Positions 1 through 8,771 are shown, counted from the stretch's first letter. The stretch: 43,311 bases of DNA from Planctomycetota bacterium (GCA_016872595.1 VGZJ01000016.1:1-43311), one strand, 5' to 3'. Made by a program: numbers and translations. The notes: generated by a model from the sequence alone, not told the origin.

Positions 1-83
1 ACCTTGTCGAACTCGTCGGCCGAGAGCCCCGTGAACATGCGGAACAACAACGGCTTCCGACGCAATTTCTCGTAATTCGTCAT
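1..83 (-). CDS. IS5-like DDE transposase, N-terminal fragment (runs off window)
   Basis: Reading from an ATG at 83 leftwards gives MTNYEKLRRKPLLFRMFTGL and then SADEFDKV before the window ends. This resembles the N-terminal helix-turn-helix segment of IS5-type DDE endonucleases, which typically open with a Tyr-Glu-x-Leu, a Phe and a TGLS-x-x-EFD pattern. Only 27 codons are visible, so catalytic residues cannot be checked. The reading frame is open to the edge. A 52-bp tandem duplication covers the start codon (see 75-181), and a second ATG at 135 opens only an eight-codon peptide that stops at once. The host gene tail on the other side (182-352) suggests the element interrupted a gene. It could instead be a chance match, but the motif fit is good for its length. 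Confidence 0.6.
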   Translation of the reverse strand, partial: MTNYEKLRRKPLLFRMFTGLSADEFDK

Positions 84-181
84 AACCCTATGAATAGGCC
101 ATCGATCGCTATTGCGCAACGAGTCTATTCGTCATAACCCTATGAATAGGCCATCGATCGCTATTGCGCAACGAGTCTATT
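75..181. repeat. 52-bp tandem duplication, two full copies
   Basis: Bases 75-126 recur without mismatch at 127-178, and the next three bases (179-181) begin a third copy before similarity ends. Each copy starts ATTCGTCAT and contains the palindromic core ATCGAT. The duplicated unit covers the transposase start codon (minus strand, ATG at 83) and its upstream region, so the upstream region and start are present twice. Because 52 is not a multiple of three, the duplication changes frame for any reading frame crossing it. Confidence 0.95.
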
Positions 182-352
182 GCCCTTGCGCGGACGATGT
201 ACGAGGCACGCGAGTTCAGCGCGATGCCCATTCTGGCCGACGCGCTGCAAGACGCCGGGTGCGACAACGAGGACGTGCTGAGCCACTGCCGCGAACCGGG
301 CACGCACGTCCGCGGGTGCTGGGTCGTCGATCTGCTTCTGGGGCGCGAGTGA
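182..352 (+). pseudogene. C-terminal remnant of a Gemmata multigene-family protein
   Basis: The frame from 182 encodes ALARTMYEAREFSAMPILAD, continues through a GCDNEDVLSHCREPGTHVRG stretch and ends WVVDLLLGRE at a TGA (350-352). From memory this is the conserved tail of large hypothetical proteins abundant in Gemmata genomes, where about 50 C-terminal residues have this look. In-frame codons extend left only to about 146, after a TGA at 143-145, and lie inside the 52-bp duplication next to the transposase gene. The rest of the protein is therefore missing. I infer that the mobile element truncated it; the 5' part might lie beyond the window. An independent 62-residue gene starting at the TTG at 164 is possible but less likely. 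Confidence 0.6.
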
Positions 353-511
353 TCTTGCGCGCGTCAGGCCGCTCGCTACTCACTGCTTCCTTAGTGCGCA
401 CGTTTCGCGCATTTGTTGTGGCGTCGGCGGGCACTTCACGCTATCTTATCCGACATACGGATCGCGATTCTCTCCCGCCCCGCGGCTTCCTCTCCCGGAA
501 GCGCCGATTCG

Positions 512-1609
<1,098 letters not shown>

Positions 1610-1674
1610 TTGCCGCGCGGCCGTTCGGCGGGTAGTCTGGTGGCGCGCCGCCACCCCGCACCGAGGGCCGAGTC

Positions 1675-2133
1675 ATGTTTCGCGCGCTACTGGTCGCCTT
1701 CACTTCGTTCCTCGCGTGCGCGGTACCGTGCGGCCGCGCCGACGACAAGAAGGACGACGCCAAGCCCGATCCCGACATCAAGAAACTTCAGGGGAAGTGG
1801 GAGATCACCTACCACGAAACGGCCGGCGTCGAGGACACCAAGGACAACAAGTGGACGATGGAAGTGAAGGGCAACCGCTTTACCCTCACCGACCCGGACG
1901 GCGAGAAGACCACCGGCACGGTCACGCTCGACTCCTCTAAAACGCCCAAGCACCTGCACTACACCATCGACGGCGACGACGGGGCCGAAGAGTTCATCGG
2001 CATCTACGAACTGAGCGACACCGAGTACAAGACGTGCGACGTGGAGAAGGGCAAGGACCGGCCGACGAAGTTCAAGACCGACGACCCGACCGGGCAGGTG
2101 AGCGTCTGGAAGCGGGTGAAGGTGAAGGACTGA
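1675..2133 (+). CDS. secreted TIGR03067-family protein
   Basis: A 152-residue protein. The N-terminus has a signal peptide (hydrophobic stretch to about residue 22, then GRADDKKDD). The body follows the TIGR03067 pattern common in planctomycetes: an LQGKWEI opening near residue 39, a VKGNRFTL strand, a TPKHLHYTID segment, an IGIYELSD strand, and a late RPTKFKTDD followed by a VWKRVK ending. The family is thought to form a small beta-barrel, lipocalin-like fold; no activity is established. It stands alone here, 65 bp after the sigma-54 activator, while four more family members lie at 8050-10528. The ATG at 1675 gives a good signal peptide. Confidence 0.85.
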   Translation: MFRALLVAFTSFLACAVPCGRADDKKDDAKPDPDIKKLQGKWEITYHETAGVEDTKDNKWTMEVKGNRFTLTDPDGEKTTGTVTLDSSKTPKHLHYTIDGDDGAEEFIGIYELSDTEYKTCDVEKGKDRPTKFKTDDPTGQVSVWKRVKVKD

Positions 2134-2135
2134 GG

Positions 2136-2152
2136 CCGGCGTTCGTCGCCGG
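2136..2152 (+). terminator. small stem-loop after the TIGR03067 gene
   Basis: CCGGCG (2136-2141) pairs with CGCCGG (2147-2152) around a TTCGT loop, three bases after the stop codon. There is no T-run after the stem, so it is at best a weak or factor-dependent terminator. Confidence 0.3.
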
Positions 2153-2280
2153 GTCGCGCACAACTTCGCGCTCGATAGTGACAAACCGATGAGTGCGGGG
2201 TACACTTCTACCAGTTCGCCCCCGCCGAGCGCCCGCCCACCGCCGTACCCGCCAGTGGCCCGCCCTCCGAGGCACCAGTC

Positions 2281-3198
2281 ATGTGCTCTCCCGTCCGCTG
2301 CGCGGTCCTCGCGCTCGCCCTCGTGCCGTTCGCGCGCGCCGCGGACCCCGTCGACATCGACCAGCACGAAGAAAAGTGCGTCGTTCGCGCCGCCGAGCGC
2401 GCGATGGAGCGCGCCGCCCGCGCCGCCAAGAACGACCGCGTCCAGTGGGCCAAAGACCTCGAAGCCACCTTCCCCGGCAAGGTCACGAACCCGACCACCG
2501 AGGAAGAGTACGGGGCGTGGTACGACCTCGTGATCGGCCGCCGCGACGAGTGGAAGCGCGACGACGCCCCCAACGCCCAAATCACCGCGCTCTTCGACAA
2601 GGTCACGACGCGCATGGAACTGGGGCCGGTGCCGACCATCAAGCGCGACGAGTTCATGAAGTACGCCCGGCGCGTGCTCATGCGCGACGCCGAGCGCCAA
2701 GCCGAGCGGCAAGCGGAGCCGGTGCCCGAGGAGAACGCCGACGCCGACCTGATGTTCCGCGTACTCGACAAGAACGCCGACGGCGACCTCGACCGCGAGG
2801 AGTACACGGCGAGCCTGAAGGAACAGCGCGTGCTGGCCGACGCCGATGGTAACGGGCGCATCAACAAGACCGAGTACCGCGCGTACTTCCACCAGAAGGT
2901 CGCGGCGAAGGTGCAAACGCTGACGGCGAAAGCCGAGGAGCGCAACCGCGAGCGCGACGGCAAGCCCGCGCCCAAGCCCGTCGACAAGGACGCGCTGCCC
3001 GACTGGTTCGCCAAGTTCGACACCGACAAGGACAAGCAGGTCTCGCTGTTCGAGTGGCGCGACGCCGGCCGCCCCGCGAACCTGTTCCGCGAAATGGACC
3101 TCGACGGCGACGGCCTGCTCACCAAAACCGAGTACCTGCGGTACGTGAAGTTGAAGGAAATCGAGGACGCCCAGAAGCGCCGCGAAGAGGGGAAGTGA
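2281..3198 (+). CDS. secreted EF-hand calcium-binding protein
   Basis: A 305-residue protein with a signal peptide (cleavage likely after FARAA, near residue 21). Four 12-residue EF-hand loops are visible: 163-174 (DKNADGDLDREE), 187-198 (DADGNGRINKTE), 247-258 (DTDKDKQVSLFE) and 273-284 (DLDGDGLLTKTE). All have the acidic position 1 and the glutamate at position 12, so calcium binding is likely. The region 30-150 is charged, mostly helical and not recognised. The C-terminus is a Lys/Glu-rich helix. The stop codon overlaps the likely GTG start of the cupin gene, so the two are probably cotranscribed. Secreted EF-hand proteins are common in planctomycetes; a structural or signalling role is inference. 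Confidence 0.85.
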   Translation: MCSPVRCAVLALALVPFARAADPVDIDQHEEKCVVRAAERAMERAARAAKNDRVQWAKDLEATFPGKVTNPTTEEEYGAWYDLVIGRRDEWKRDDAPNAQITALFDKVTTRMELGPVPTIKRDEFMKYARRVLMRDAERQAERQAEPVPEENADADLMFRVLDKNADGDLDREEYTASLKEQRVLADADGNGRINKTEYRAYFHQKVAAKVQTLTAKAEERNRERDGKPAPKPVDKDALPDWFAKFDTDKDKQVSLFEWRDAGRPANLFREMDLDGDGLLTKTEYLRYVKLKEIEDAQKRREEGK

Positions 3199-3695
3199 GC
3201 GCGCCCGTGACCGCCGACGACGTGATCCGCGCGCTGGACCTGCGCCCGCACCCGGTCGAGGGCGGGTACTTCCGCGAGACGTACCGCGCCGCCGGCACGG
3301 TCGCGGCGCACGGCGGCACGCGCCACGTCAGCACCGCGATCTACTACCTGCTCAAGCCCGGTCACGTCTCCGAACTGCACGTCCTTCCGGGTGACGAAGT
3401 GTTTCACTTCTACATGGGAAGCCCGGTGCGGATGCTGCAACTGTGGCCCGACGGCAGCGGGCGCGAAATCACCCTCGGCCCGAACCTGAGCGCCGGTGAG
3501 GTGCCTCAAGTAGTAGTGCCCGGCGGCGTGTGGCAGGGCACGCGGTTGCTGGGCGACACCGGCTTCGCGTTGCTCGGCTGCACCGTCGCGCCGGGCTTCG
3601 ACTACGCCGACTACACCAGCGCGACGCGCGCGGAACTCACGGCGCAATGGCCGGCGTTCGCGCAGCAGATCGAAGGGTTGACGCCGCGGGGTTGA
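3195..3695 (+). CDS. cupin-fold protein of the DUF985 (cupin_5) family
   Basis: A 166-residue cytoplasmic protein without a signal peptide. The N-terminal half reads as a classic DUF985 start: a helix (TADDVIRALDLRPHPVEGGY) followed by FRETYR. The double-stranded beta-helix then shows IYYLLKPGHVSELHVLPGDE with the conserved His/Glu neighbourhood, and later VVPGGVWQGTRL and FALLGCTVAPGFDY. Relatives bind small sugar-like or nucleotide-like ligands; the reaction is unknown. The GTG at 3195 overlaps the upstream stop by four bases (GTGA), and a GAGGGG sequence lies just before it. Another GTG at 3207 would give better ribosome-site spacing and remove four residues. Confidence 0.85.
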   Translation: MSAPVTADDVIRALDLRPHPVEGGYFRETYRAAGTVAAHGGTRHVSTAIYYLLKPGHVSELHVLPGDEVFHFYMGSPVRMLQLWPDGSGREITLGPNLSAGEVPQVVVPGGVWQGTRLLGDTGFALLGCTVAPGFDYADYTSATRAELTAQWPAFAQQIEGLTPRG

Positions 3696-3699
3696 CGTA

Positions 3700-3730
3700 G
3701 GGTGGGACGGCGCAAAGCCTTGTCCCACCC
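3700..3730. terminator. stem-loop between convergent cupin and cytochrome genes
   Basis: GGGTGGGAC (3700-3708) pairs with GTCCCACCC (3722-3730), a perfect 9-bp stem, with an inner GGC/GCC pair (3709-3711 with 3717-3719) around GCAAA. It sits 4 bp after the cupin stop and 17 bp after the stop of the facing cytochrome gene, so it could serve both. No T-run follows on either strand, so termination is inferred from position. Confidence 0.5.
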
Positions 3731-3747
3731 GACAAGAGCGACCGGCC

Positions 3748-5088
3748 CTACAGCGTTTTAAGGTACTCGATCACCTGCGCGCGCTCTTCGGGCGTGAGCT
3801 TGTCGCCGTAGGTGTGGCCGCCGTTGCCGCGGCCGGGCTTTGATGTGTCGTATACCTTCCGCTGTTCGATGGGCGCGAGTTTCGCGTCCGGCGGGGCGCT
3901 CACCTCCGTCACCTTCCAGCCCACCTTCACCTTGTCGTAGTCGGCCTCGTCGGTCTTGAAGCTGCGCGTGTACAGGTTCGGGCGGGCCTTCGAGTTCAGC
4001 ACGCCGTCGAGGGTCGGGACGCTGCCGTTGTGGAGGTACGGGGCCGTGGCCCAGACGCCGTCGAGCGGCGGGGCTTGGTAGCCGGCGGTCGCGCGCAGCG
4101 GCTTCGGCGGGTTCTCCTTGCCGAACCACGATTCCGAGTACTCCTCGCCGTAGGCCAGCTCGATGCCCGCGTGCCGCTTCGGGTCCGTGCCGATGTCCTT
4201 GAGCGCGATCACCTTGTTCGGGTAGCTCCACTTTTCGCCGTAGGTGCCGTGGCACGTCGCGCAGTTCATGCGGAACAGCGCCTCGCCCTTCGCGGCCTTG
4301 TCTTTGTCGATGGCGAACGGGTACTTCGGCGGTTCCATCTGCGTCAGGTACGCGGAGATGTCGCGGAACGCGGCCTCGTGCTTCTCGAAGTCCTTCGGCA
4401 TCGTCAGCGGGTGCATCATGAACTGCATGAGGGTGCGCACCGAGCGCGAGTCGGTCGCGCCGGTGTAGTAGATGGTCTTCTTCTTCTTCATGAGCCACCA
4501 CGCGGGCACGTCCTCGCACATGTCGTCGTGCAGGCCGAGTTCCTTGCGCGGGGCGCGCAGTGTGAGGTCGGCGTTGCGGAAGCCGAGCAGGTACACGCCG
4601 AACCCGCCGGCCTCGGTGGTGCCGCGGACGTTGGAGAACGTGAACGGCAGCTTCCCCGTCAGGCCGTCGGCCTTCGCCAGTTCCTCGAACAACGATTGAA
4701 TGTCGAGCGTGCTGTTGCCGAGGCCGATGTAGCTCTTGCCGAGGATCGACCCGCCGTGACAGAGCATGCAATCGACCCCGAGACCGGGGGCGATGATGCG
4801 CGAGGCCTTGCGCAGGCCCATCGGCAGCCCGCCGTTGGGGTACGGGGCCGGGTGCAGGCCGTAGCGTTCCAGAACGGCCGCGTCGTAGACTGCGGGCTTC
4901 TCCTTTGCGCCCCACTGCTTCCATGCGTTCGGCAGCGCCTGCTGGGTCCAGAACGCCGGGATGAAGGCGGTTTCCGTGAGCGCCTTGTGGCCCTTCTGCG
5001 CGGCGGTCGGTTCCTTGTCGTTCTCGCCGGCGCGGGCCGCGGTCGCGGCCAACACCAGCGCGCCGAGCGCCATCGCGTAGCGGGTCAT
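3748..5088 (-). CDS. di-haem c-type cytochrome, peroxidase/RoxA-like
   Basis: A 446-residue exported protein. The signal peptide ends near residue 20 (ATAARA/GEN). There are two covalent haem sites: CMLCH at residues 107-111 and CATCH at 276-280. Between and after them are segments typical of large di-haem cytochromes: VRGTTEAGGFGVYLLGFRNA, then WATAPYLHNGSVPTL about 80 residues after the second haem. The latter motif is shared by bacterial cytochrome c peroxidase-like and RoxA-like proteins. The likely role is periplasmic electron transfer or oxidation; substrate unknown. The start at 5088 has GGAGG seven bases upstream. The open frame continues far upstream into another gene, but that part is not coding. 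It is divergent from the small secreted gene at 5317. Confidence 0.85.
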   Translation of the reverse strand: MTRYAMALGALVLAATAARAGENDKEPTAAQKGHKALTETAFIPAFWTQQALPNAWKQWGAKEKPAVYDAAVLERYGLHPAPYPNGGLPMGLRKASRIIAPGLGVDCMLCHGGSILGKSYIGLGNSTLDIQSLFEELAKADGLTGKLPFTFSNVRGTTEAGGFGVYLLGFRNADLTLRAPRKELGLHDDMCEDVPAWWLMKKKKTIYYTGATDSRSVRTLMQFMMHPLTMPKDFEKHEAAFRDISAYLTQMEPPKYPFAIDKDKAAKGEALFRMNCATCHGTYGEKWSYPNKVIALKDIGTDPKRHAGIELAYGEEYSESWFGKENPPKPLRATAGYQAPPLDGVWATAPYLHNGSVPTLDGVLNSKARPNLYTRSFKTDEADYDKVKVGWKVTEVSAPPDAKLAPIEQRKVYDTSKPGRGNGGHTYGDKLTPEERAQVIEYLKTL

Positions 5089-5316
5089 TCCACGTCCTCC
5101 GACGAGCAGGCGAGTTATTCGCCATGATAGCCGCGGCGGATTCGGTATCAACGCACCCGCGGGCCGCGCCGGACACGAACCGGCGCGAATCGCGGAAGAT
5201 GGCGCAAAGCAAAGATGAGAGCGCAAGTGCGGCGCGGCGGCGCGTATCGGGGGTGTAAGCGGGACGGCGAGTGATCGACCCGCAAACCGAACACAACACC
5301 CTTGAGGAGTCCGACG

Positions 5317-5730
5317 ATGTTCCGCACCAACCTGCTCGCTCTGGTCGCCCCGGTCGCTCTGGCCACCGCCCTGTTCACGCCCGGCACCGCGGAGGCCGCC
5401 AACCGCTTCGCGGTCACCGGCATCGAGAACAAGAGCACCCACACGGTCACGTACCAGATCAAGTGGGGCGACGGGGCGTGGCACAAGGTCACGCTGAAGC
5501 CCGGCGAGCGGTGGCTCCACTGGCACACCTACGCCAAGGCCAACGAGAACAAGTCGCCGAACCTGACGATCCGGTTCGACTCCGAGTTCGACCCGAACAT
5601 GAAGCCGTTCTTCATCGAGTACGCGCTCAAGCGGAGCGCGGCCCCGGCCCACGACTGGGAGGACGCCAAGAAGTACGTGTTCCAAAACGACGGCAACAAA
5701 TACTTCATCGACCTCAAGGAAGTGAAGTGA
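5317..5730 (+). CDS. small secreted protein of unknown function
   Basis: A 137-residue protein not assigned to a family. It has a clean signal peptide (LLALVAPVALATALF, cleavage after GTAEA, near residue 26). The mature part is about 110 residues, rich in Lys, Trp, Tyr and beta-strand patterns (NKSTHTVTYQIKWGDGAWHK), suggesting a small beta-sandwich. Repeated TVTYQI and TIRF strands fit this, but that is only an inference. The start at 5317 has a GAGGAG ribosome site with 7-base spacing. It is a single-gene unit: divergent from the cytochrome gene on the left, and followed 30 bp after its stop by a strong terminator, which suggests separate, possibly high, expression. Confidence 0.75.
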   Translation: MFRTNLLALVAPVALATALFTPGTAEAANRFAVTGIENKSTHTVTYQIKWGDGAWHKVTLKPGERWLHWHTYAKANENKSPNLTIRFDSEFDPNMKPFFIEYALKRSAAPAHDWEDAKKYVFQNDGNKYFIDLKEVK

Positions 5731-5759
5731 CACGGACCGGCGACAGAAGGTCACGCCGC

Positions 5760-5791
5760 GCACGGGGGCTTCGGCCTCCGTGCATTTTTTT
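5760..5791 (+). terminator. strong intrinsic terminator
   Basis: A 10-bp stem (5760-5769 with 5774-5783, one G-U pair) closes on a UUCG tetraloop (5770-5773). It is followed after one A by seven T residues (5785-5791). This is a textbook factor-independent terminator for the small secreted gene and insulates the MoxR block downstream. Confidence 0.93.
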
Positions 5792-6045
5792 GCGCGCGCC
5801 GCTCGCCGTTCCCTACAACCTGATTGGAGTGGCGCTCGGCCTCGGGAGGTCACGCCGCACCCACGGCTCGGCTGCGGCTCGGCTGCGTAGCACAGAACGG
5901 CGCGACCGCTACTTTCCGAAAATGTTCCGCGTTTAATCCTTTGCGTCGGTTCGTCTCGTGTGGTTAGATATTGCCCTGAACTCGCCAACCCCCCGCTTTT
6001 CGACTCGCCCGCCCGCACCGAACCCGAACCCCCACCACGAACACC
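5792..6045. other. leader region before the MoxR block
   Basis: No gene is visible between the terminator and the MoxR start at 6046. The last 100 bases are less GC-rich (for example GTGTGGTTAGATATTGCC near 5958-5975) and must hold the promoter of the long plus-strand block. I could not fix a convincing -35/-10 pair: TTGCGT at 5941 and AT-rich sequence near 5964-5972 match consensus poorly. No Shine-Dalgarno sequence stands out before 6046; the leader is C-rich there. Confidence 0.4.
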
Positions 6046-7059
6046 ATGAGCGCTAACGCCGTCGAAAATGATGTCGCGATGATCGAGAAACTTCGCGCCG
6101 CCCACCAGAAGCTCCGCAAGGAAATCGGCAAGATCATCGTCGGGCAGGAAAAGGTTCTCGACGAACTGCTGATGGCGATCTTCTGCCGCAGCCACGCGCT
6201 CCTGATGGGCGTGCCGGGCCTCGCCAAGACCCTCATGGTCTCGACGCTGGCCCAAGCCCTCGACCTCAAGTTCAAGCGCATCCAGTTCACCCCCGACCTG
6301 ATGCCCTCGGACATCACCGGCTCGGAAGTGATCCAAGACGACCCGGTCACGCGCGAGCGCATGTTCAAGTTCATGGCCGGGCCGATCTTCGCGAACATCG
6401 TACTCGCCGACGAAATCAACCGGACGCCGCCCAAGACCCAAGCCGCGCTGCTCGAAGCCATGCAAGAGCGCAAGGCCAGCATCGGCGGCGTCGATCACCC
6501 GATGCCCAGCCCGTTCTTCGTGCTCGCCACGCAGAACCCCATCGAACAAGAAGGCACGTACCCGCTGCCGGAAGCGCAGCTCGACCGCTTCCTGTTCCTC
6601 ATCAAGGTCGATTACCCGACCGACGAGGAAGAGGAGCAGATCATGCGCATGGGCACCTCGGACACGAAGGTGACGGTGTCCCCCGTGCTGACCGGCGAGG
6701 ACATCATCGGCCTCCAGCAGATCGTGCGCCGCGTGCCGGTCTCGGACAAGGTGTTCCACTTCGCGAAGCGGATCACGCGGCTGTCGCGCCCCGGCACGCC
6801 GGAGGCCGCGGAGTTCGTGCAGAAGTGGCTGACGTGGGGCGCGGGGCCGCGCGCCAGCATGAACCTGATCCTCGCGGCCAAGGCGCACGCGCTGCTGCGC
6901 GGCAGCAACCATGTGGCCGGCGACGACGTGGTCGCGGTGGCGACCCCGATCCTGCGGCACCGGCTCATCCTCAACTTCGCCGCCCAGAGCGAGGGCATCA
7001 CCATCGACGAGGTGATCCGCCAGCTCGTGAAGCAGGCGGCTAAGGCTGTGGCGGCGTGA
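6046..7059 (+). CDS. MoxR-family AAA+ ATPase
   Basis: A 337-residue cytoplasmic ATPase. The Walker A motif is the MoxR variant GVPGLAKT (residues 55-62), and Walker B is IVLADEINR (118-126). Sensor 1 is VLATQNPIEQEGTYPLPEAQ, a MoxR hallmark. The C-terminal lid helices follow (GAGPRASMNLILAAKAHALL). Length matches the family (about 320-340). MoxR proteins act as chaperone-like ATPases with DUF58 and von Willebrand factor A (vWA) partners, and all of these follow here on the same strand. It is the first gene of the 17-kb block, preceded by an upstream terminator, so it probably lies nearest the promoter. Confidence 0.95.
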   Translation: MSANAVENDVAMIEKLRAAHQKLRKEIGKIIVGQEKVLDELLMAIFCRSHALLMGVPGLAKTLMVSTLAQALDLKFKRIQFTPDLMPSDITGSEVIQDDPVTRERMFKFMAGPIFANIVLADEINRTPPKTQAALLEAMQERKASIGGVDHPMPSPFFVLATQNPIEQEGTYPLPEAQLDRFLFLIKVDYPTDEEEEQIMRMGTSDTKVTVSPVLTGEDIIGLQQIVRRVPVSDKVFHFAKRITRLSRPGTPEAAEFVQKWLTWGAGPRASMNLILAAKAHALLRGSNHVAGDDVVAVATPILRHRLILNFAAQSEGITIDEVIRQLVKQAAKAVAA

Positions 7060-7060
7060 G

Positions 7061-7160
7061 GATTGACGATTGCAGAGTTGTGATTGACGATTGAAAGGCA
7101 ATCGCGGCTCTGCAATCACCGGGTCTTCAATCTGCAATTATAAATCTGCAATCGAACATC
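7061..7160 (+). repeat. ATTGC-type repeat cluster between MoxR and DUF58 genes
   Basis: GATTGACGATTG occurs at 7061-7072 and again at 7082-7093. ATCTGCAAT occurs twice at about 7129-7152. GATTGCAGAG (7068-7077) is the reverse complement of CTCTGCAATC (7108-7117), so a 10-bp stem with a 30-base loop can form. The stretch is clearly more AT-rich than the flanking genes and looks like a decayed dispersed repeat lying inside an operon. Confidence 0.7.
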
Positions 7161-7162
7161 CC

Positions 7163-8053
7163 ATGCCCAGTTACCTCGATCCGAAAATCCTCGCGCGCGC
7201 CGAATCGCTGGGCCTGAAGGCCCGGCAGGTGGTGGAGGGGCTGCGCGTCGGCGACCACAAAAGCCCGTACAAGGGGTTCTCGGTCGAGTTCGTGCAGCAC
7301 CGCGAGTACGTGCCCGGCGACGACATCCGCCACATCGACTGGAAGAGCTACGGCCGCAGCGAGCGGTACACGATCAAGCAGTACGAGCAGGAAACCAACT
7401 TCACCTGCCACGTCCTGCTCGACGCCTCCAACTCGATGCGGTACGGGGCCGGGGCCACGAACAAGCTGGAATACGCCAAACTCCTCGCCGCGTCGCTGTC
7501 GTACATGGTCATCCGCCAGCGCGACACGGTGAGCCTGCGCGTCTTCAACACGGGCTGGGTGGCGGAACTGCCGCCGAGCAGCCAGTTGGGGCACATCAAC
7601 GCCATCACGCACACGCTCGAAGACACGCAGCCGAAGGACCGCACCGCCATCGGCCCGCTGCTGGACGAGGTGGCCGACCGGATCAGCCGCCGCGGGATCG
7701 TGTGCCTGATCTCGGACTGCCTCGAAGAACTGGAGCCGACGCTCGCGGCCCTGCGGCACCTGCGGTTCCGCGGCCACGAGGTCGTGCTGTTCCACGTGCT
7801 GCACGCCGACGAGGTGAAGTTCCCGTTCGACGGCAACATCCGGTTCATCGGCCTCGAAGGGTTCGAAGAACTGATGACGCGCCCGCACCTGCTGCGCCCG
7901 GCGTACCTGCGGATCGTGAACAAGTACCTCGAGGACATCGAGCGCGGGTGCGACCGCAGCGGGGTCGATTACGTGCAGATGCTGACCAGCCGCCCGCTCG
8001 ACGTGGCGCTGGCCGAGTACCTCGTGAAGCGGCTCCAAACGGGGCGGCGATGA
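7163..8053 (+). CDS. DUF58 domain protein (vWA-like MoxR partner)
   Basis: A 296-residue cytoplasmic protein with no membrane segment. The DUF58 signature spans residues 47-78: REYVPGDDIRHIDWKSYGRS and then YTIKQYEQE. A metal-ion-dependent adhesion-site-like motif DASNSM follows at 87-92, part of a vWA-like Rossmann fold. DUF58 proteins pair with MoxR ATPases, usually in adjacent genes, as here. The ATG at 7163 was preferred to an in-frame upstream ATG (7091) because the latter lies in a repeat cluster and adds 24 unrelated residues. The last four bases overlap the start of the next gene (ATGA), which argues for translational coupling. Confidence 0.92.
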   Translation: MPSYLDPKILARAESLGLKARQVVEGLRVGDHKSPYKGFSVEFVQHREYVPGDDIRHIDWKSYGRSERYTIKQYEQETNFTCHVLLDASNSMRYGAGATNKLEYAKLLAASLSYMVIRQRDTVSLRVFNTGWVAELPPSSQLGHINAITHTLEDTQPKDRTAIGPLLDEVADRISRRGIVCLISDCLEELEPTLAALRHLRFRGHEVVLFHVLHADEVKFPFDGNIRFIGLEGFEELMTRPHLLRPAYLRIVNKYLEDIERGCDRSGVDYVQMLTSRPLDVALAEYLVKRLQTGRR

Positions 8054-8757
8054 GCGCGGAACCCGACAAGCCGCTCGCGGCTTCGCACGAGGGGGAAGAA
8101 CGGCAACCCACCCCTCCGGCCCCCCTCCCTGAAGGGAGGGGAGAGAATGAGGTTGCGAATCTGGCAACCTCGGCTGGTATTCAGGGGGCTTCCCCCTCAC
8201 TCTCCCCCCTCCCTGAAGGGAGGGCGGCCGGGGGGGTGGGTTCTCCGCCACCCGCGCGCGAAAGCGCGTGGCCCGCGGCGCGGGCGCGGCTGATCGCCTT
8301 CGCCCTCATCGGGCTGGTCGGGTTCGGCGTGTGGTACTTCGCCATCCGCACGCCCGGTGCGCGCGACGACGGCGGGCGGTTTCAGGGCGAGTGGCAACTG
8401 GCGGTGCCCACCACCGGGCGCGACGGCGCGCCCGCGGCCCGCGGCTCGCCGAATACGATCAAAGTGAAGGGCGACCGCTGGGCGTTCTTCACCGGCGAGA
8501 AGGAAAACAAGCGGTACACCGCCGTACTGCGCCCCGGCGCGGACCCCAAGGAGATCGACCTGACACTGATCGGCCCGGACGACAAGCCGAAACTGGTCCC
8601 GCACAACGGCAAGCCGGTGCCGGTCGTGATCCGCGGCATCTACGTGATCGAACCGAACCGCGCGAAGATCGCGTTCGCCCCGGACCCGAACCCGCGCCCG
8701 ACCAAGTTCGACGACGCCGAACCCGCGAGTGTGTGGCTCCTCGAACGGACGAAGTGA
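8050..8757 (+). CDS. membrane-anchored TIGR03067-like protein carrying a translated inverted-repeat element
   Basis: A 235-residue protein. Residues 19-64 are Pro/Gly-rich and are encoded by a 138-bp inverted-repeat element (8105-8242). A single transmembrane helix follows (LIAFALIGLVGFGVWYFAI, about 80-98), then a TIGR03067-type domain: FQGEWQL, a VKGDRWAFF strand, ADPKEIDLTL, IRGIYVIE, RPTKFDD and VWLLER. The protein would thus be an inner-membrane-anchored version of the secreted family. Its start overlaps the DUF58 stop (ATGA). The element is 46 codons long and keeps the frame, so the gene survived the insertion. Whether the original protein began at the same ATG is unclear; the DUF58 overlap supports it. 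Confidence 0.8.
   Translation: MSAEPDKPLAASHEGEERQPTPPAPLPEGRGENEVANLATSAGIQGASPSLSPLPEGRAAGGVGSPPPARESAWPAARARLIAFALIGLVGFGVWYFAIRTPGARDDGGRFQGEWQLAVPTTGRDGAPAARGSPNTIKVKGDRWAFFTGEKENKRYTAVLRPGADPKEIDLTLIGPDDKPKLVPHNGKPVPVVIRGIYVIEPNRAKIAFAPDPNPRPTKFDDAEPASVWLLERTK
8105..8242. repeat. 138-bp miniature inverted-repeat element inside a coding sequence
   Basis: The left end 8105-8130 and the reverse complement of the right end 8217-8242 match at 24 of 26 positions, starting AACCCACCCC. Inside, two near-identical palindromes occur: CCCCTCCCTGAAGGGAGGGG (8122-8141) and CCCTCCCTGAAGGGAGGG (8207-8224). Flanks show no clear target duplication. The composition (C-runs then G-runs) is unlike the flanking codons. 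It resembles non-autonomous palindromic repeats; no transposase is nearby. Confidence 0.85.
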
Positions 8758-8771
8758 ACCGGAGGTTCTTC

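Noticed and set aside
3748-5088. Specific assignment as rubber oxygenase RoxA
   Set aside because: The shared LHNGSVPTL motif and two haem sites are not enough; it is much shorter than RoxA and the motif is common in other di-haem cytochromes.
5089-7137. Upstream part of an 1129-codon open frame on the minus strand
   Set aside because: It runs antisense through the MoxR and the small secreted gene, has no homology and lies in front of a well-supported cytochrome start with a GGAGG site; only 3748-5088 is coding.
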